A stretch of DNA of 64,000 nucleotides from Acetobacter orientalis (GCF_000963965.1 NZ_BAMX01000024.1:186001-250000), one strand, 5' to 3'; counted from the first letter of the stretch, positions 7,600-15,720 are shown. Notes: generated from the letters alone by a model not told the origin. Numbers and translations: made by a program.

Positions 7600-8859
7600 C
7601 TAAGCGGGAGATTGCAGCAAGACGCGGTTAAGGCTTTCCAATGTTAAGAACGTTTCTTGCCAAACTGTCTGAAATTTATCGTGTGGCACGCCGCGCGTGC
7701 TTAAAATAGCAGCAAGCTCTCCCACTGAGCGTTGCCCATCTATAAGCGGCAATATGCCGCGCGCTTGTGCTGGTAGCGCAATAGGGACAACCAAAGTGCC
7801 AAACGCAAAAGGCAAGGTATGGTTGGGTAGCATTTGCTTTGCCAACTCTACCCCCGGTATTTCGCGCATAATAGGCACGGTATCGGGGTGTTGGTAATTG
7901 GGTGGGGTAATGCGTGCCCCTTTGCGTACAACATAGGCTACGTGGGTGGCCATATTGCCGGTTAAGTCTTCAGCTATGCTCGCTTGCTCACTGGCGGAAA
8001 GTGCACTCAGCCGCGCTCTAAGTTTGGGGTCTGGCATAAAGAGTGCTGGGTTATAGCGCGCAGGTTCCATAAGGCAGGAGCTTTCAAGCCCTGCACTCTC
8101 TAGTAAATCCAGAAAGGCGTTGACCGTATAAGCTCTGTCTCGTGGGTTTAGAAGTAGATCATACAGTCCAGCATCGCCGCCATTTAAGTGGTCGCCAAAG
8201 TTACCATTTTGGCGCAACCACGCCGTTGCGGGTAGAGTGCGCATAACACGCTTGGCATAGTCGAGCCGTGCGCTGGGTGTTTCGTTTAAAGGGGCAAGTT
8301 TTTCTAAGGCTTCTTGCACCATATACACGCCAGTGCGCCCGTAAGGGGCATAAACCATCAGCCCCATGCCGCCGCCTTCAGCTAGGTGGGCGGTTAGGTC
8401 TTTTAACGTTGCAACTGGGTCGGGGAGATGGTGCAGAACCCCGCAGCAATCAATATAGTCAAAGACACCGAGTTCTAATGGGGCAAGGTTGTTAAGAGAC
8501 GCTTGAATAAGGCGAATATTCTCAAGTCCGCGGGCTTTGGCACGTGCTTGAACGGTTGCGAGTGCTTTACTAGAGCGGTCTAGGCATACAACCTCACCCG
8601 CCCGCTCTGCCCGTGTCATTTGGGTGGCGAGCATAATGGCGCCATCGCCGGTGCCGCAGCCAGCAATTAACACCCTTAATGGTGTGCTGCGGGGGCGTTG
8701 TGCGCCAAAAACCCAATAGTCAATTTCTCGCAAGTGGCTAGGGCTGCCAATAAACAGCCGCTTTTGCTCGTCACGCGGGTCTCGCTCAGGGTAAGGGTAG
8801 GCTTCATATTGTGCAGCCAAACTAGAATCGCGCAGATCCTGTGTTTTTGGTGCTGTCAT
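7600..8859 (-). CDS. Class I SAM-dependent methyltransferase, two-part protein
   Basis: 419 residues from the ATG at 8859, chosen because GGGAGAG lies 7 bases upstream and because a longer frame would run into the preceding gene. An N-terminal YEAYPYPERDP block precedes a Rossmann methyltransferase domain with motif I LIAGCGTGDG (about residues 64-73), motif II LDRS and DYIDCCGVLHHLPDP. About 180 further residues, including a block with YPNYQHPD-like and FGTLVVPI elements, have no function I can name. The substrate is unknown. The YPYP-plus-methyltransferase layout recurs in uncharacterised bacterial proteins. It stands between the OpuAC-like gene (20 bases upstream) and the YdcF-like gene. 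Confidence 0.8.
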   Translation of the reverse strand: MTAPKTQDLRDSSLAAQYEAYPYPERDPRDEQKRLFIGSPSHLREIDYWVFGAQRPRSTPLRVLIAGCGTGDGAIMLATQMTRAERAGEVVCLDRSSKALATVQARAKARGLENIRLIQASLNNLAPLELGVFDYIDCCGVLHHLPDPVATLKDLTAHLAEGGGMGLMVYAPYGRTGVYMVQEALEKLAPLNETPSARLDYAKRVMRTLPATAWLRQNGNFGDHLNGGDAGLYDLLLNPRDRAYTVNAFLDLLESAGLESSCLMEPARYNPALFMPDPKLRARLSALSASEQASIAEDLTGNMATHVAYVVRKGARITPPNYQHPDTVPIMREIPGVELAKQMLPNHTLPFAFGTLVVPIALPAQARGILPLIDGQRSVGELAAILSTRGVPHDKFQTVWQETFLTLESLNRVLLQSPA

Positions 8860-8879
8860 GAAAAAACTCTCCCTTCCCG

Positions 8880-9629
8880 TTAGCGTGGCAAAAGCTTGCC
8901 TCGCTGCCACGATTCTGCCGCCTCGTCAGCACTTAGCCCTTCTGTACGCATTGCAAAATCCATGGCGCTAATCACTTTGGCGCTTAGCATCAACTCATCA
9001 AGCTCATCTTTCAGGTCTTGGTCGAGTTCGGCGGCAAGGCCGGGCCGGAGCAGCATGCGTGCTGTCATTTCGCCCCCAAGAGCCTGCTGGGGGTCATTGA
9101 GAATTTTGAAACCACCTTGGTGGAAAAGGTAACAAGGCTGAGCCAGAAGCATTAGCACGATATCTTGGTTGGCTAACGATTTTGCGAGAGAGGCAATGGC
9201 TTGCTCGTCTGGCATTACGTCTAGGGTAAAGCCTGCGGCAGCAAGGTTGTAGGCAGCCATCATGGCTTTGGCGTGGGTCTCAAGAGAGGCTTGCGTAACC
9301 AGAGTGCGAGAGAGCGTGTCTGGTGCGTGGGCGATGTCTGCCAGAGAGCCAAGCGTGCTTTCTTCTTGAGAGATACAGCAGCAGAGTGTTGGGTTAAATA
9401 AAGCACCAAGAGCGGTAACGCCCGGTGTAAGCAATGCCTCATCTTCGCCGGGTAGCCACGCAGACACGTAAAGATCGACTTCGCCGGTTTGCAGCATGTC
9501 GCTTAGTGCTGCTTTGGGGCCGATCACAATTTCAGGCTCCACATCATTCGCTTCCAGCACACGGATAATAGCCGCAGCCGTTGCTTCATGAATGGTGTTG
9601 TCTGGGTGGCCAATTGTGAGCGTGGTCAT
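8880..9629 (-). CDS. OpuAC-type (glycine betaine/choline-like) binding protein without signal peptide
   Basis: 249 residues from the second of two adjacent ATG codons (9629), with AAGGAAG 7 bases upstream. Longer starts up to 9698 have no such site. The fold resembles the OpuAC substrate-binding domain: TLTIGHPDNTIHEA at the start, GEVDLYVSAWLPG at about residue 50 (family D-x-W-L-P element), and a C-terminal helix with LSADEAAESW. Normal members are periplasmic or lipoproteins and bind betaine, choline or proline betaine. This one has neither export signal nor lipobox and no permease or ATPase next to it. Its ligand and location are therefore open. Confidence 0.65.
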   Translation of the reverse strand: MTTLTIGHPDNTIHEATAAAIIRVLEANDVEPEIVIGPKAALSDMLQTGEVDLYVSAWLPGEDEALLTPGVTALGALFNPTLCCCISQEESTLGSLADIAHAPDTLSRTLVTQASLETHAKAMMAAYNLAAAGFTLDVMPDEQAIASLAKSLANQDIVLMLLAQPCYLFHQGGFKILNDPQQALGGEMTARMLLRPGLAAELDQDLKDELDELMLSAKVISAMDFAMRTEGLSADEAAESWQRGKLLPR

Positions 9630-9807
9630 CATATCTTCCTTATGGGCGGGGGCTACGAGATGTTTAGCCCTTGCAGCAGAGGAAAGGGCAAGAGGCAATC
9701 CCTGAAGTTAACTAGCTGCTTTTGTGGGATTTAGAAACATCGTGCGCCTACTCTCTTGTGGGGTGTGCGGCATTGGTCTGCACAAAGAAAGCAAGGGAAT
9801 AATAAAA

Positions 9808-9831
9808 AAGAGAGGCTAATGTGCCTCTCTT
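9808..9831 (-). terminator. Intrinsic terminator after the 9874-10332 gene
   Basis: A perfect 9-bp stem AAGAGAGGC/GCCTCTCTT with a 6-base loop. On the minus strand it is followed by TTTTTATTATT (9799-9807), a good U-run. The rest of the gap 9630-9873 shows nothing else recognisable. Confidence 0.85.
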
Positions 9832-9873
9832 ATAAAATGACGCTCTGGGAATATATGTTAAAAGTTCGGGAGT

Positions 9874-10332
9874 TTAAGCCGCAACAATTTTTTCTGGCCG
9901 TGGCAGAACGGGGCGGATCATGTGCATTGCATCTGCAAATGACGCAAACTGACCGAGTTGGTTATCGCGGATTGCGTCCATAACAATCCATTTATTGCCC
10001 CGAGAAAAAACTTTATAGGCTGGGTCTGAGGTTTCTCTAACCCATACCACAATATATTCAGAAGAAGAGCCTGACTGTTTTTCTGTGGTTGAAAACACAT
10101 CTGCATCGCAAATGCCCATTGGCAGGCTGGCTTCAACCCAACGAGACAGATATTCGCGGTGGCGCGCTAAAACTTCCATCTGAAACGGAATAATTTTGCA
10201 GGCAGACGTGGCATCAATCAGGTGCGGCATCAGATCTTCCATTCCATCGAACGTCAGAGGGGGCTCTCTGTGTCTGACTGTAAAATGGTCATTTCTCTGA
10301 TGCCAAGATAATTCAGGGTAAATTAGCCTCAT
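9874..10332 (-). CDS. Conserved-looking protein of unknown function
   Basis: 152 residues from ATG at 10332; a TTG at 10344 with AAGG just upstream is an alternative start. I do not recognise the family. It has no signal peptide or membrane segment, so it should be cytosolic. Visible features are an N-terminal RHREPPLTFDGMEDLMPHL stretch, a central strand YIVVWVRE, and a C-terminal part with W-I-V-M-D, LGQFASFADAMHMIRPVLPRP. It is flanked by its own terminator downstream and by the lpxR-like terminator upstream, so it is a single-gene unit. Codon use looks like its neighbours, which favours a real gene. Confidence 0.65.
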   Translation of the reverse strand: MRLIYPELSWHQRNDHFTVRHREPPLTFDGMEDLMPHLIDATSACKIIPFQMEVLARHREYLSRWVEASLPMGICDADVFSTTEKQSGSSSEYIVVWVRETSDPAYKVFSRGNKWIVMDAIRDNQLGQFASFADAMHMIRPVLPRPEKIVAA

Positions 10333-10366
10333 AAAGAGGCACAAACCTTAATGAGTTGCTTAAAAA

Positions 10367-10400
10367 GCACAAAAACGAGAAACCATGCTCATTTTTGTGC
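10367..10400 (-). terminator. Intrinsic terminator after the LpxR-like gene
   Basis: On the minus strand GCACAAAAATGAG pairs with CTCGTTTTTGTGC (13 bp with one mismatch, 10388-10400 with 10367-10379) and is followed by TTTTT (10362-10366). Confidence 0.75.
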
Positions 10401-10439
10401 CTGTTTTTTGGGCGTTTGGTTTTTATTTAATCAACGCGT

Positions 10440-11501
10440 TTAGAATTTTGCTGAGACCATAAGCGAGCCATAGTTAAACAAACCGCCTTTTGCCCCCTTA
10501 AATTGCTGAGTCTGCCAGACTTGGCTGTAGGAAACGCGCAACCCATAGAACATGACTGCTAGGCCTGCATGAATTTCGCCTACGTCCCAGCGTTTATCGA
10601 CGTGCAGTGAATTTTTGTACCCTGTGTTGCCTTGCAGGGTTGAATCGTAAGCAACGGCCTGCCCTGTTACCCCACCGAAAAGATACCATGCAAAGGGCCG
10701 GGTTGCTTTATAGGCGTCTGTTCCATCTGTGCCTGCGGCATTAATGGTAGGGGTGCCAAAGTCACTGTTTAGCCCCTGCCCTATACGAAACATATCTCCA
10801 ATCCGGCCATAGATCTGGTAGTCGCCAATGGAGGCTGCGGCAGATGGCAGGGTATCAATTTCTATGCCTGCAATTTCAGCAATGGGCAGGCGCCATGTTC
10901 TGCCGCCCTGCACCTGAAAAATAATCTGGTTTTTGAGCTGGTATTCCCAGCCTTGGTTTTTGGTGTCGCCAATTGCACCATGAAAGCCATTTTGTAGCTG
11001 ACGCCCCATTGCAGCCGGGCCCATAACACCAGCCTGAATACCAAAAACACTGCGCGTTGTGTCTGTATCGCTAATAAGATTAATTGTGCCTAACAACACA
11101 CCGGCATAAGGGCGGTCACGCAAAAGGCTGGAATGTGGTTGCCCTGCGGCCCACGGGCTTGAAGCCTGCGTTTCCCGTGGGGTGAAGATCATTTGTTGCA
11201 GGCCCATACTGATTCGCTGCACCCCTGCGCCCCAAATGGCTTTGTTAATTGCCGCAATTGGAGTCGGGAGTGTGTCTGTACCTGATGTCCAGTTTACCCG
11301 CAGGCCGCTGGTATAATATTGGTCTGATGTGCTTTTAAGGGTTGAGACTGCGTCATTCTCGCCCTGAAGTGTCCAGGTGCCTTGTTTGTCTTGCAAGGGT
11401 GTGGCGTGGGCTGTGGAAAAGACCGCAAATACACTGCTTGTCAGAAGGAGAGCTTTGGCAGCCTTGTGCCGAACACGTAGTGAGTTAACGACAGCAGACA
11501 T
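10440..11501 (-). CDS. LpxR-family lipid A 3'-O-deacylase-like outer membrane protein (DUF2219)
   Basis: 353 residues from ATG 11501, which has GAGAGGAT 4-5 bases upstream. A signal peptide ends at about A33 (AHA|TP). The mature protein has the LpxR hallmarks: a WTLQGEND-x(13)-YYTSGLRVNW segment (E48, N49, D50), DRPYAG (129-134), a histidine-containing FHG (H174) followed by GWEYQLKN, alternating beta-strand pattern and a terminal phenylalanine typical of outer-membrane barrels. LpxR removes the 3'-acyloxyacyl group from lipid A. A glutamate often found after GWxxQLxN is glutamine here, so activity is not assured. It is a single-gene unit. Confidence 0.8.
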   Translation of the reverse strand: MSAVVNSLRVRHKAAKALLLTSSVFAVFSTAHATPLQDKQGTWTLQGENDAVSTLKSTSDQYYTSGLRVNWTSGTDTLPTPIAAINKAIWGAGVQRISMGLQQMIFTPRETQASSPWAAGQPHSSLLRDRPYAGVLLGTINLISDTDTTRSVFGIQAGVMGPAAMGRQLQNGFHGAIGDTKNQGWEYQLKNQIIFQVQGGRTWRLPIAEIAGIEIDTLPSAAASIGDYQIYGRIGDMFRIGQGLNSDFGTPTINAAGTDGTDAYKATRPFAWYLFGGVTGQAVAYDSTLQGNTGYKNSLHVDKRWDVGEIHAGLAVMFYGLRVSYSQVWQTQQFKGAKGGLFNYGSLMVSAKF

Positions 11502-11843
11502 ATTTATCCTCTCGTTCTGCAATAGCAGCGGGTGTGTGTGTACTTTAATTAGTCTTTAGTTGAACGGGGCACGATGAGAAAGCCCGATTCCTGACAAACA
11601 GGCATAGAGATAAAACGTGGTAAGCGGCGTTTTATTCATACGATTATCACAAAATTGTTATTAATGTGAAAAGAGGTGAAACTCTGCCACTTTTCGTGCT
11701 TTCCTCTGGATAGGCCACGGTTGGTGTGTTACAGTAAACACATGGGCGTGGTTGCAGCTTTAGAAAGAGCAGCTGGCGGTTTTCTGATTGTATAATAGGA
11801 AAGCTGCCTCTCTGTTCTGGTAATCTGCCCATTTTTCAATATC
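11502..11843. promoter_or_regulatory. Gene-free region between the divergent lpxR-like and cold-shock genes, with a candidate promoter
   Basis: This divergent spacer has no credible ORF. A perfect TATAAT at 11791-11796 on the plus strand is the best -10 element seen. Its -35 region is not recognisable, and transcription would begin near 11803. The resulting leader to the TTG start at 11886 would be about 80 bases. A short inverted repeat TGTGTT...AAACACA lies near 11728-11745. I could not place the minus-strand promoter of the LpxR-like gene. Confidence 0.4.
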
Positions 11844-11866
11844 TGGAGGAAGCAGACCTTCCTCCA
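11844..11866 (+). promoter_or_regulatory. Perfect hairpin in the cold-shock gene leader
   Basis: TGGAGGAAG (11844-11852) pairs perfectly with CTTCCTCCA (11858-11866) around a 5-base loop. The 5' arm contains a GGAGG ribosome-binding-type sequence, and the 3' arm ends on the first base of an ATG. This could be a temperature-responsive leader element, but no terminator-like U-run follows. Confidence 0.55.
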
Positions 11867-11889
11867 TGCTTCAGGATCAAGACCGTTGA
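11866..11889 (+). CDS. Possible seven-codon leader ORF overlapping the cold-shock gene start
   Basis: ATG at 11866 opens MLQDQDR and stops at TGA (11887-11889). The stop overlaps the TTG start codon of the next gene (11886-11888), a layout compatible with translational coupling. The GGAGG upstream is 16 bases away and locked in a hairpin, so initiation would be poor. Speculative. Confidence 0.25.
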   Translation: MLQDQDR

Positions 11890-12593
11890 GAAGTAACAGG
11901 ACCGACCGCAGCTCTCGTTCTCCGCGCCGCGGCGGATTTGACGACGATTTTATGTCAACGCCTTCCTATGGCGAACGCCCCTCCTTTGGTGACCGTGGTG
12001 GCTTTACGCCGCGCAGACCCGGCGGTGCAGGCGCTGGCGCAGGTGGCCCGCAGGTTATCGCTTCCGGTCCGGAACTCGAAGCGACTGTCAAATGGTTCAA
12101 CGGTGAAAAAGGCTACGGCTTTGTTGAACTGTCTGATGGCTCAGGCGATGTGTTCCTGCACGCCAATGCACTCTCTCAGATTGGGCAGGACGGCGTAAGC
12201 CCCGGCGCAACTCTGGTTGTGCGTATTGGCCAGGGCCCCAAAGGGCGGCAAGTTGCAGAAGTCATTTCCGTTGACGAAAGCACAGCGCAGCCAGAACGCC
12301 CCCGCTCTGCTGCTGGTTTCAGCCCTGCCCCACGTAGTGGCGGCTTTGCACGCGCTCCGCGCCCGGCCCCAGACATGTCTTCTGCTGAAGAAGTCCGTGG
12401 TATCGTAAAATGGTACAATGCAACCAAAGGCTTTGGTTTCATTACACCAGATGGCGGTGGCAAAGACATTTTCGTTCACGCATCTGCTCTGGAACGCTCA
12501 GGTCTTTCTGCTCTGAACGAAGGTCAGGCAACCAATGTTAAAGTTGTTCAGGGTCAAAAAGGCCCGGAAGCAGCTCAGGTTGACCCAGCCTAA
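11886..12593 (+). CDS. Two-domain cold-shock protein
   Basis: 235 residues. An arginine/glycine-rich tail of about 60 residues precedes two cold-shock domains. The first (about 65-130) has KGYGFV (75-80) and VFLHA (89-93); the second (about 169-232) has KGFGFI (181-186) and IFVHA (195-199). These are RNP1 and RNP2 RNA-binding motifs. Tandem CSD proteins with disordered tails are common in alphaproteobacteria and act as RNA chaperones. The start is TTG with AGGA 9 bases upstream; no in-frame ATG fits before the first domain except at codon 23. A strong terminator follows. Confidence 0.92.
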   Translation: MRSNRTDRSSRSPRRGGFDDDFMSTPSYGERPSFGDRGGFTPRRPGGAGAGAGGPQVIASGPELEATVKWFNGEKGYGFVELSDGSGDVFLHANALSQIGQDGVSPGATLVVRIGQGPKGRQVAEVISVDESTAQPERPRSAAGFSPAPRSGGFARAPRPAPDMSSAEEVRGIVKWYNATKGFGFITPDGGGKDIFVHASALERSGLSALNEGQATNVKVVQGQKGPEAAQVDPA

Positions 12594-12624
12594 TTAAAAG
12601 TTGTCTGCATATTATACAGGCAAC

Positions 12625-12656
12625 AAAAAAGCCCCGCCTTAGTGCGGGGCTTTTTT
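12625..12656. terminator. Bidirectional intrinsic terminator
   Basis: AAAAAAGCCCCGC and GCGGGGCTTTTTT form a GC-rich stem flanked by A6 and T6, effective in both directions. It sits between the convergent cold-shock gene and smpB. Confidence 0.95.
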
Positions 12657-12682
12657 ATGTGGTGTGCACTTAAATTTAAGCG

Positions 12683-13180
12683 TTAATAATCTCCACGGCC
12701 TTTATCGCGCAGTAAGCGCGCTTTGTCGCGTTGCCAATCACGCTCTGCAATGGCGTGGCGTTTATCAACGTTTTTCTTGCCCTCACCTAACCCTAGGGTC
12801 ACTTTAGCGACACCGCGTGGGTTAAAATGAATGTCTAGGGGCACAAGAGTGGCGCCATCTTTAGCAATAGCGCCAAGGTATTTTTGTATTTGCTTACGTT
12901 GCATAAGCAGTTTGCGCGGGGCGCGCGTCTCAAAACGAGAGAGAACGCCGCCCTGATATTCAGGAATATAGCTATTAAAGAGCCACAGTTCCCCATCGCG
13001 CTCACCTGCATAGGCTTCTGTAATCATAGCGCGGCCTAACCTTAGGCTTTTTACTTCGGCCCCTTTAAGCACAAGGCCCGCCTCAATGGTCTCTTTAATG
13101 GCGTAGTTAAAGCGCCCTTTGCGGTTTTGCGCGGCAATACCATGAGAGATCATGGTAGTTTTACGGGGTTTTTGAGCCAT
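12683..13180 (-). CDS. smpB: SsrA-binding protein SmpB
   Basis: 165 residues. It has the SmpB OB-fold blocks NRKGRFNYAI, GLVLKGAEVKSLR, the NSYIPEY element and the basic C-terminal tail with KKNVDKRHAIAERDW. With tmRNA it rescues stalled ribosomes. The ssrA RNA itself was not seen in this window. The start overlaps the dapA stop in TAATG at 13178-13182, so translation is coupled. Confidence 0.97.
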   Translation of the reverse strand: MAQKPRKTTMISHGIAAQNRKGRFNYAIKETIEAGLVLKGAEVKSLRLGRAMITEAYAGERDGELWLFNSYIPEYQGGVLSRFETRAPRKLLMQRKQIQKYLGAIAKDGATLVPLDIHFNPRGVAKVTLGLGEGKKNVDKRHAIAERDWQRDKARLLRDKGRGDY

Positions 13181-14070
13181 TAGTTTAGAAGCCCTACCTG
13201 CACCAAGGCAGCCCGTACTTTGTGGCGGGATTCTTCAGAAAGGGGCGCGAGTGGTAAGCGTGTTGTTTCGCCCGCAAGGCCAAGCAAACTGGCTGCATAT
13301 TTAGCTGGAGCGGGGTTGCTTTCACAAAAAAGCGTATCATGTAACGGCAAGAGTTTATCTTGTAGAGCAATGGCTTTAGCACACTCGCCTTGCTGCCACG
13401 CTTTTTGCACTTCTGCGCACAGTGCGGGTGCAATGTTGGATGTCACGCTAATGCATCCATCTCCCCCAGCAGCAAGGAAAGCAACTGCTGTACCGTCTTC
13501 GCCTGAAAGCTGGTTGAAGGGTTTGGCAATGGCCTGCCTAACCTGTAGTGGGCGTAGCAGATTAGCTGTTGCATCTTTTACGCCAATAATATTGGCATGC
13601 CGTGCCAAGCGGCTGGTTGTTTCAACGCTAATATCCACCACAGAGCGGCCGGGAATATTATACAAAATAACCGGAATGGAGATGGCATCGGCCACGGCCA
13701 TAAAGTGGCGATACAGCCCTTCTTGCGTGGGTTTGTTATAATAAGGTGTTACCACCAGAGCCGCTGCGGCCCCGGCTTTTTCAGCATGTTTTGCGAGGTC
13801 AACAGCTTCTGATGTGCTGTTTGACCCCGCTCCAGCAATAACGGGTACGCGGCCGTTTGCAATTTTAATGGCGCGTTCAACAACCGCATGGTGCTCGGTA
13901 TGGGAAAGCGTTGGGCTCTCGCCTGTCGTGCCCATAGCGCAAAGGCCTGATGTCCCTTCTTCAATCTGCCAATTTACCAGATGCTCGAAAGAGGCAAAGT
14001 CCAGACTACCATCGCGGTTCATGGGGGTAATAAGGGCGGTAATGGAACCTGTGAAACGTGTGTCAGACAT
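13180..14070 (-). CDS. dapA: 4-hydroxy-tetrahydrodipicolinate synthase
   Basis: 296 residues from ATG 14070. A longer frame to 14133 would overlap pheA, and MSDTRFTGS is a standard DapA beginning. It contains GTTGES (47-52), YYNKPTQEG, Y137 in ILYNIPGR and the Schiff-base lysine K165 in IGVKDAT. It condenses pyruvate with aspartate semialdehyde to begin lysine and diaminopimelate synthesis. It lies 10 bases after pheA and overlaps smpB by one base. The dapA-smpB pairing recurs in alphaproteobacteria. Confidence 0.96.
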   Translation of the reverse strand: MSDTRFTGSITALITPMNRDGSLDFASFEHLVNWQIEEGTSGLCAMGTTGESPTLSHTEHHAVVERAIKIANGRVPVIAGAGSNSTSEAVDLAKHAEKAGAAAALVVTPYYNKPTQEGLYRHFMAVADAISIPVILYNIPGRSVVDISVETTSRLARHANIIGVKDATANLLRPLQVRQAIAKPFNQLSGEDGTAVAFLAAGGDGCISVTSNIAPALCAEVQKAWQQGECAKAIALQDKLLPLHDTLFCESNPAPAKYAASLLGLAGETTRLPLAPLSEESRHKVRAALVQVGLLN

Positions 14071-14080
14071 GGTCTGTCTT

Positions 14081-14977
14081 CTATCCTGCAATGGCGTCTG
14101 TCGTGGTGTTTGGGGCGGCGTCAGAGAGAGCACGTTTCATCTGGCGTCGGAAAGGAGATTGTTGATACACGCCCAAGATGTTGGCGCTTTCAGAGAAAAA
14201 TTCAAGTTCGGCCAAGGCTTTGCTCAGGTGTGTATCTTCTGGGTGGCCCTCAACATCCATTAAAAACCGGGTTGCCGCAAAGCTACCTGCGGTCATGTAG
14301 CTTTCCAATCGTGTCATGTTAATGCCGTTTGTGGCAAAGCCGCCCAACACTTTATAGAGTGCGCCGGGGGTATTTTTAACTTCAAATAACACGGTGGTCA
14401 TGACATCGGGCGTGTTAACAGAAAGCTTGTCTGTTGTGCGTGCGGCAATATAGAAGCGTGTTGTGTTATGCGCAGCATCTTCAACATTGCGCTTCAGAAT
14501 GTTCAGGCCGTTGAGTTCTGCCGCCAGTTCTGATGCAACGGCCGCTTCTTCTTTCTTGTTCCAAAGAGCCACCAATTCAGCAGCGCCGGCTGTATCAAAC
14601 TCAATAACAGGGGTGAAGTTGTAAGTTTTGAGCAGTGTATGAATTTGCCCCATGGCGACAGGGTGCGTGTGCACGCGTTTAATATCTTCAAGCTGGGCGC
14701 CATGAATGGCCATAAGGCAGTGCTCAACACGCTGGAAATGCTCACCCACAATATGCAGACCAGCATTGGGTAGCAGCGTGTGAATATCTGGTACACGCCC
14801 AGCTAAACTATTCTCACATGCCAGCATGGCTTGGTCTGCTTTGCCTTCATGCACGGCGGTAATGGTGTCTGCAAAAGTTTTGCAGGGCAGAGTTTTCCAG
14901 CCTGGGCGGGCGGTTCGGCATGCCAAATCGGAATAGGCTCCGGGTCGCCCCTGAAACGCGATTGTTTTTGGTGTCAT
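14081..14977 (-). CDS. pheA: Prephenate dehydratase
   Basis: 298 residues from ATG 14977, which overlaps the kdsB stop as ATGA. The N-terminal dehydratase domain has GRPGAYSDLA, ACENSLAG and NTTRFYI with the catalytic TRF (173-175). A C-terminal ACT domain (about 190-275) holds the GALYKVL and ESYM elements that normally bind phenylalanine for feedback inhibition. No chorismate mutase domain is present, so it is the monofunctional type that converts prephenate to phenylpyruvate. Confidence 0.95.
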   Translation of the reverse strand: MTPKTIAFQGRPGAYSDLACRTARPGWKTLPCKTFADTITAVHEGKADQAMLACENSLAGRVPDIHTLLPNAGLHIVGEHFQRVEHCLMAIHGAQLEDIKRVHTHPVAMGQIHTLLKTYNFTPVIEFDTAGAAELVALWNKKEEAAVASELAAELNGLNILKRNVEDAAHNTTRFYIAARTTDKLSVNTPDVMTTVLFEVKNTPGALYKVLGGFATNGINMTRLESYMTAGSFAATRFLMDVEGHPEDTHLSKALAELEFFSESANILGVYQQSPFRRQMKRALSDAAPNTTTDAIAG

Positions 14978-15720
14978 TGCTTGTTGGTCTCGCTGAGTAT
15001 CTGCCGCGCGCGTTCTAGGTCTTTTGGGGTATCCACACCGAATGGAGCCAGAGGTATAGGCGCACACCCAATATGCATACCAGCTTCTAGGGCTCTGAGT
15101 TGTTCCAATTTTTCGCGCTGCTCTAGGCCCGATTCAGGTAGGCTAACAAAGTGTTGCAACGCCTGCCGCCGCCAGCAGTACACCCCGACATGGTGCCAAA
15201 ATGGCCCTGCACCCCATGGTAGTGGTGCCCTAGAAAAATAGAGGCCGAGTGTATGGGATTGGTTAGCAGCAAAGTCGCATGCCACTTTTACAACAGAGTC
15301 TGTGTGCTTTTCCGTCTCAGTTGTAATTGGGGCAACCAGTGTGCCTAGGTCGTATATTGGGTTGGCCATAAGACCGACCAATGTCTGTAAATGCTTGGGT
15401 GGAAACGTAGGTAAATCACCCTGTAAATTGATAATCAGCTCGTGTGTGCCTTGCGCATCAATCTGCTGCACAGCATGCCATACGCGGTCTGATCCTGATG
15501 GAAGCTCGGGGGGCGTTAAAACAGCCTCTCCACCAGCGTGGCGCACAACATCGTAAATAGCCTGATCTGCGGCGGCTACAATCACGCGGCCTATATTTGC
15601 GGCTTGTGCGGCGCGTAAAACATGCACAATCATGGGGCTGCCAGCAATGTCTGCTAGTGGTTTGTTTGGCAGGCGGCTTGAGGCAAGTCTGGCCGGAATG
15701 ATGACAAGCGGTAGGGTCAT
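14974..15720 (-). CDS. kdsB: 3-deoxy-manno-octulosonate cytidylyltransferase
   Basis: 248 residues. It has the nucleotidyltransferase start PLVIIPARLASSRLPNKPL, then SGSDRV and LQGDLP. It activates Kdo as CMP-Kdo for attachment to lipid A. KdsA, which makes Kdo-8-phosphate, is encoded at 53547-54383. It is first in the kdsB-pheA-dapA-smpB run. The conserved core LQGDLP varies slightly from the commoner LQGDEP. Confidence 0.95.
   Translation of the reverse strand: MTLPLVIIPARLASSRLPNKPLADIAGSPMIVHVLRAAQAANIGRVIVAAADQAIYDVVRHAGGEAVLTPPELPSGSDRVWHAVQQIDAQGTHELIINLQGDLPTFPPKHLQTLVGLMANPIYDLGTLVAPITTETEKHTDSVVKVACDFAANQSHTLGLYFSRAPLPWGAGPFWHHVGVYCWRRQALQHFVSLPESGLEQREKLEQLRALEAGMHIGCAPIPLAPFGVDTPKDLERARQILSETNKQ

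Noticed and set aside
13220-13741. Long plus-strand ORF opposite dapA
   Set aside because: Antisense shadow of the certain dapA gene.
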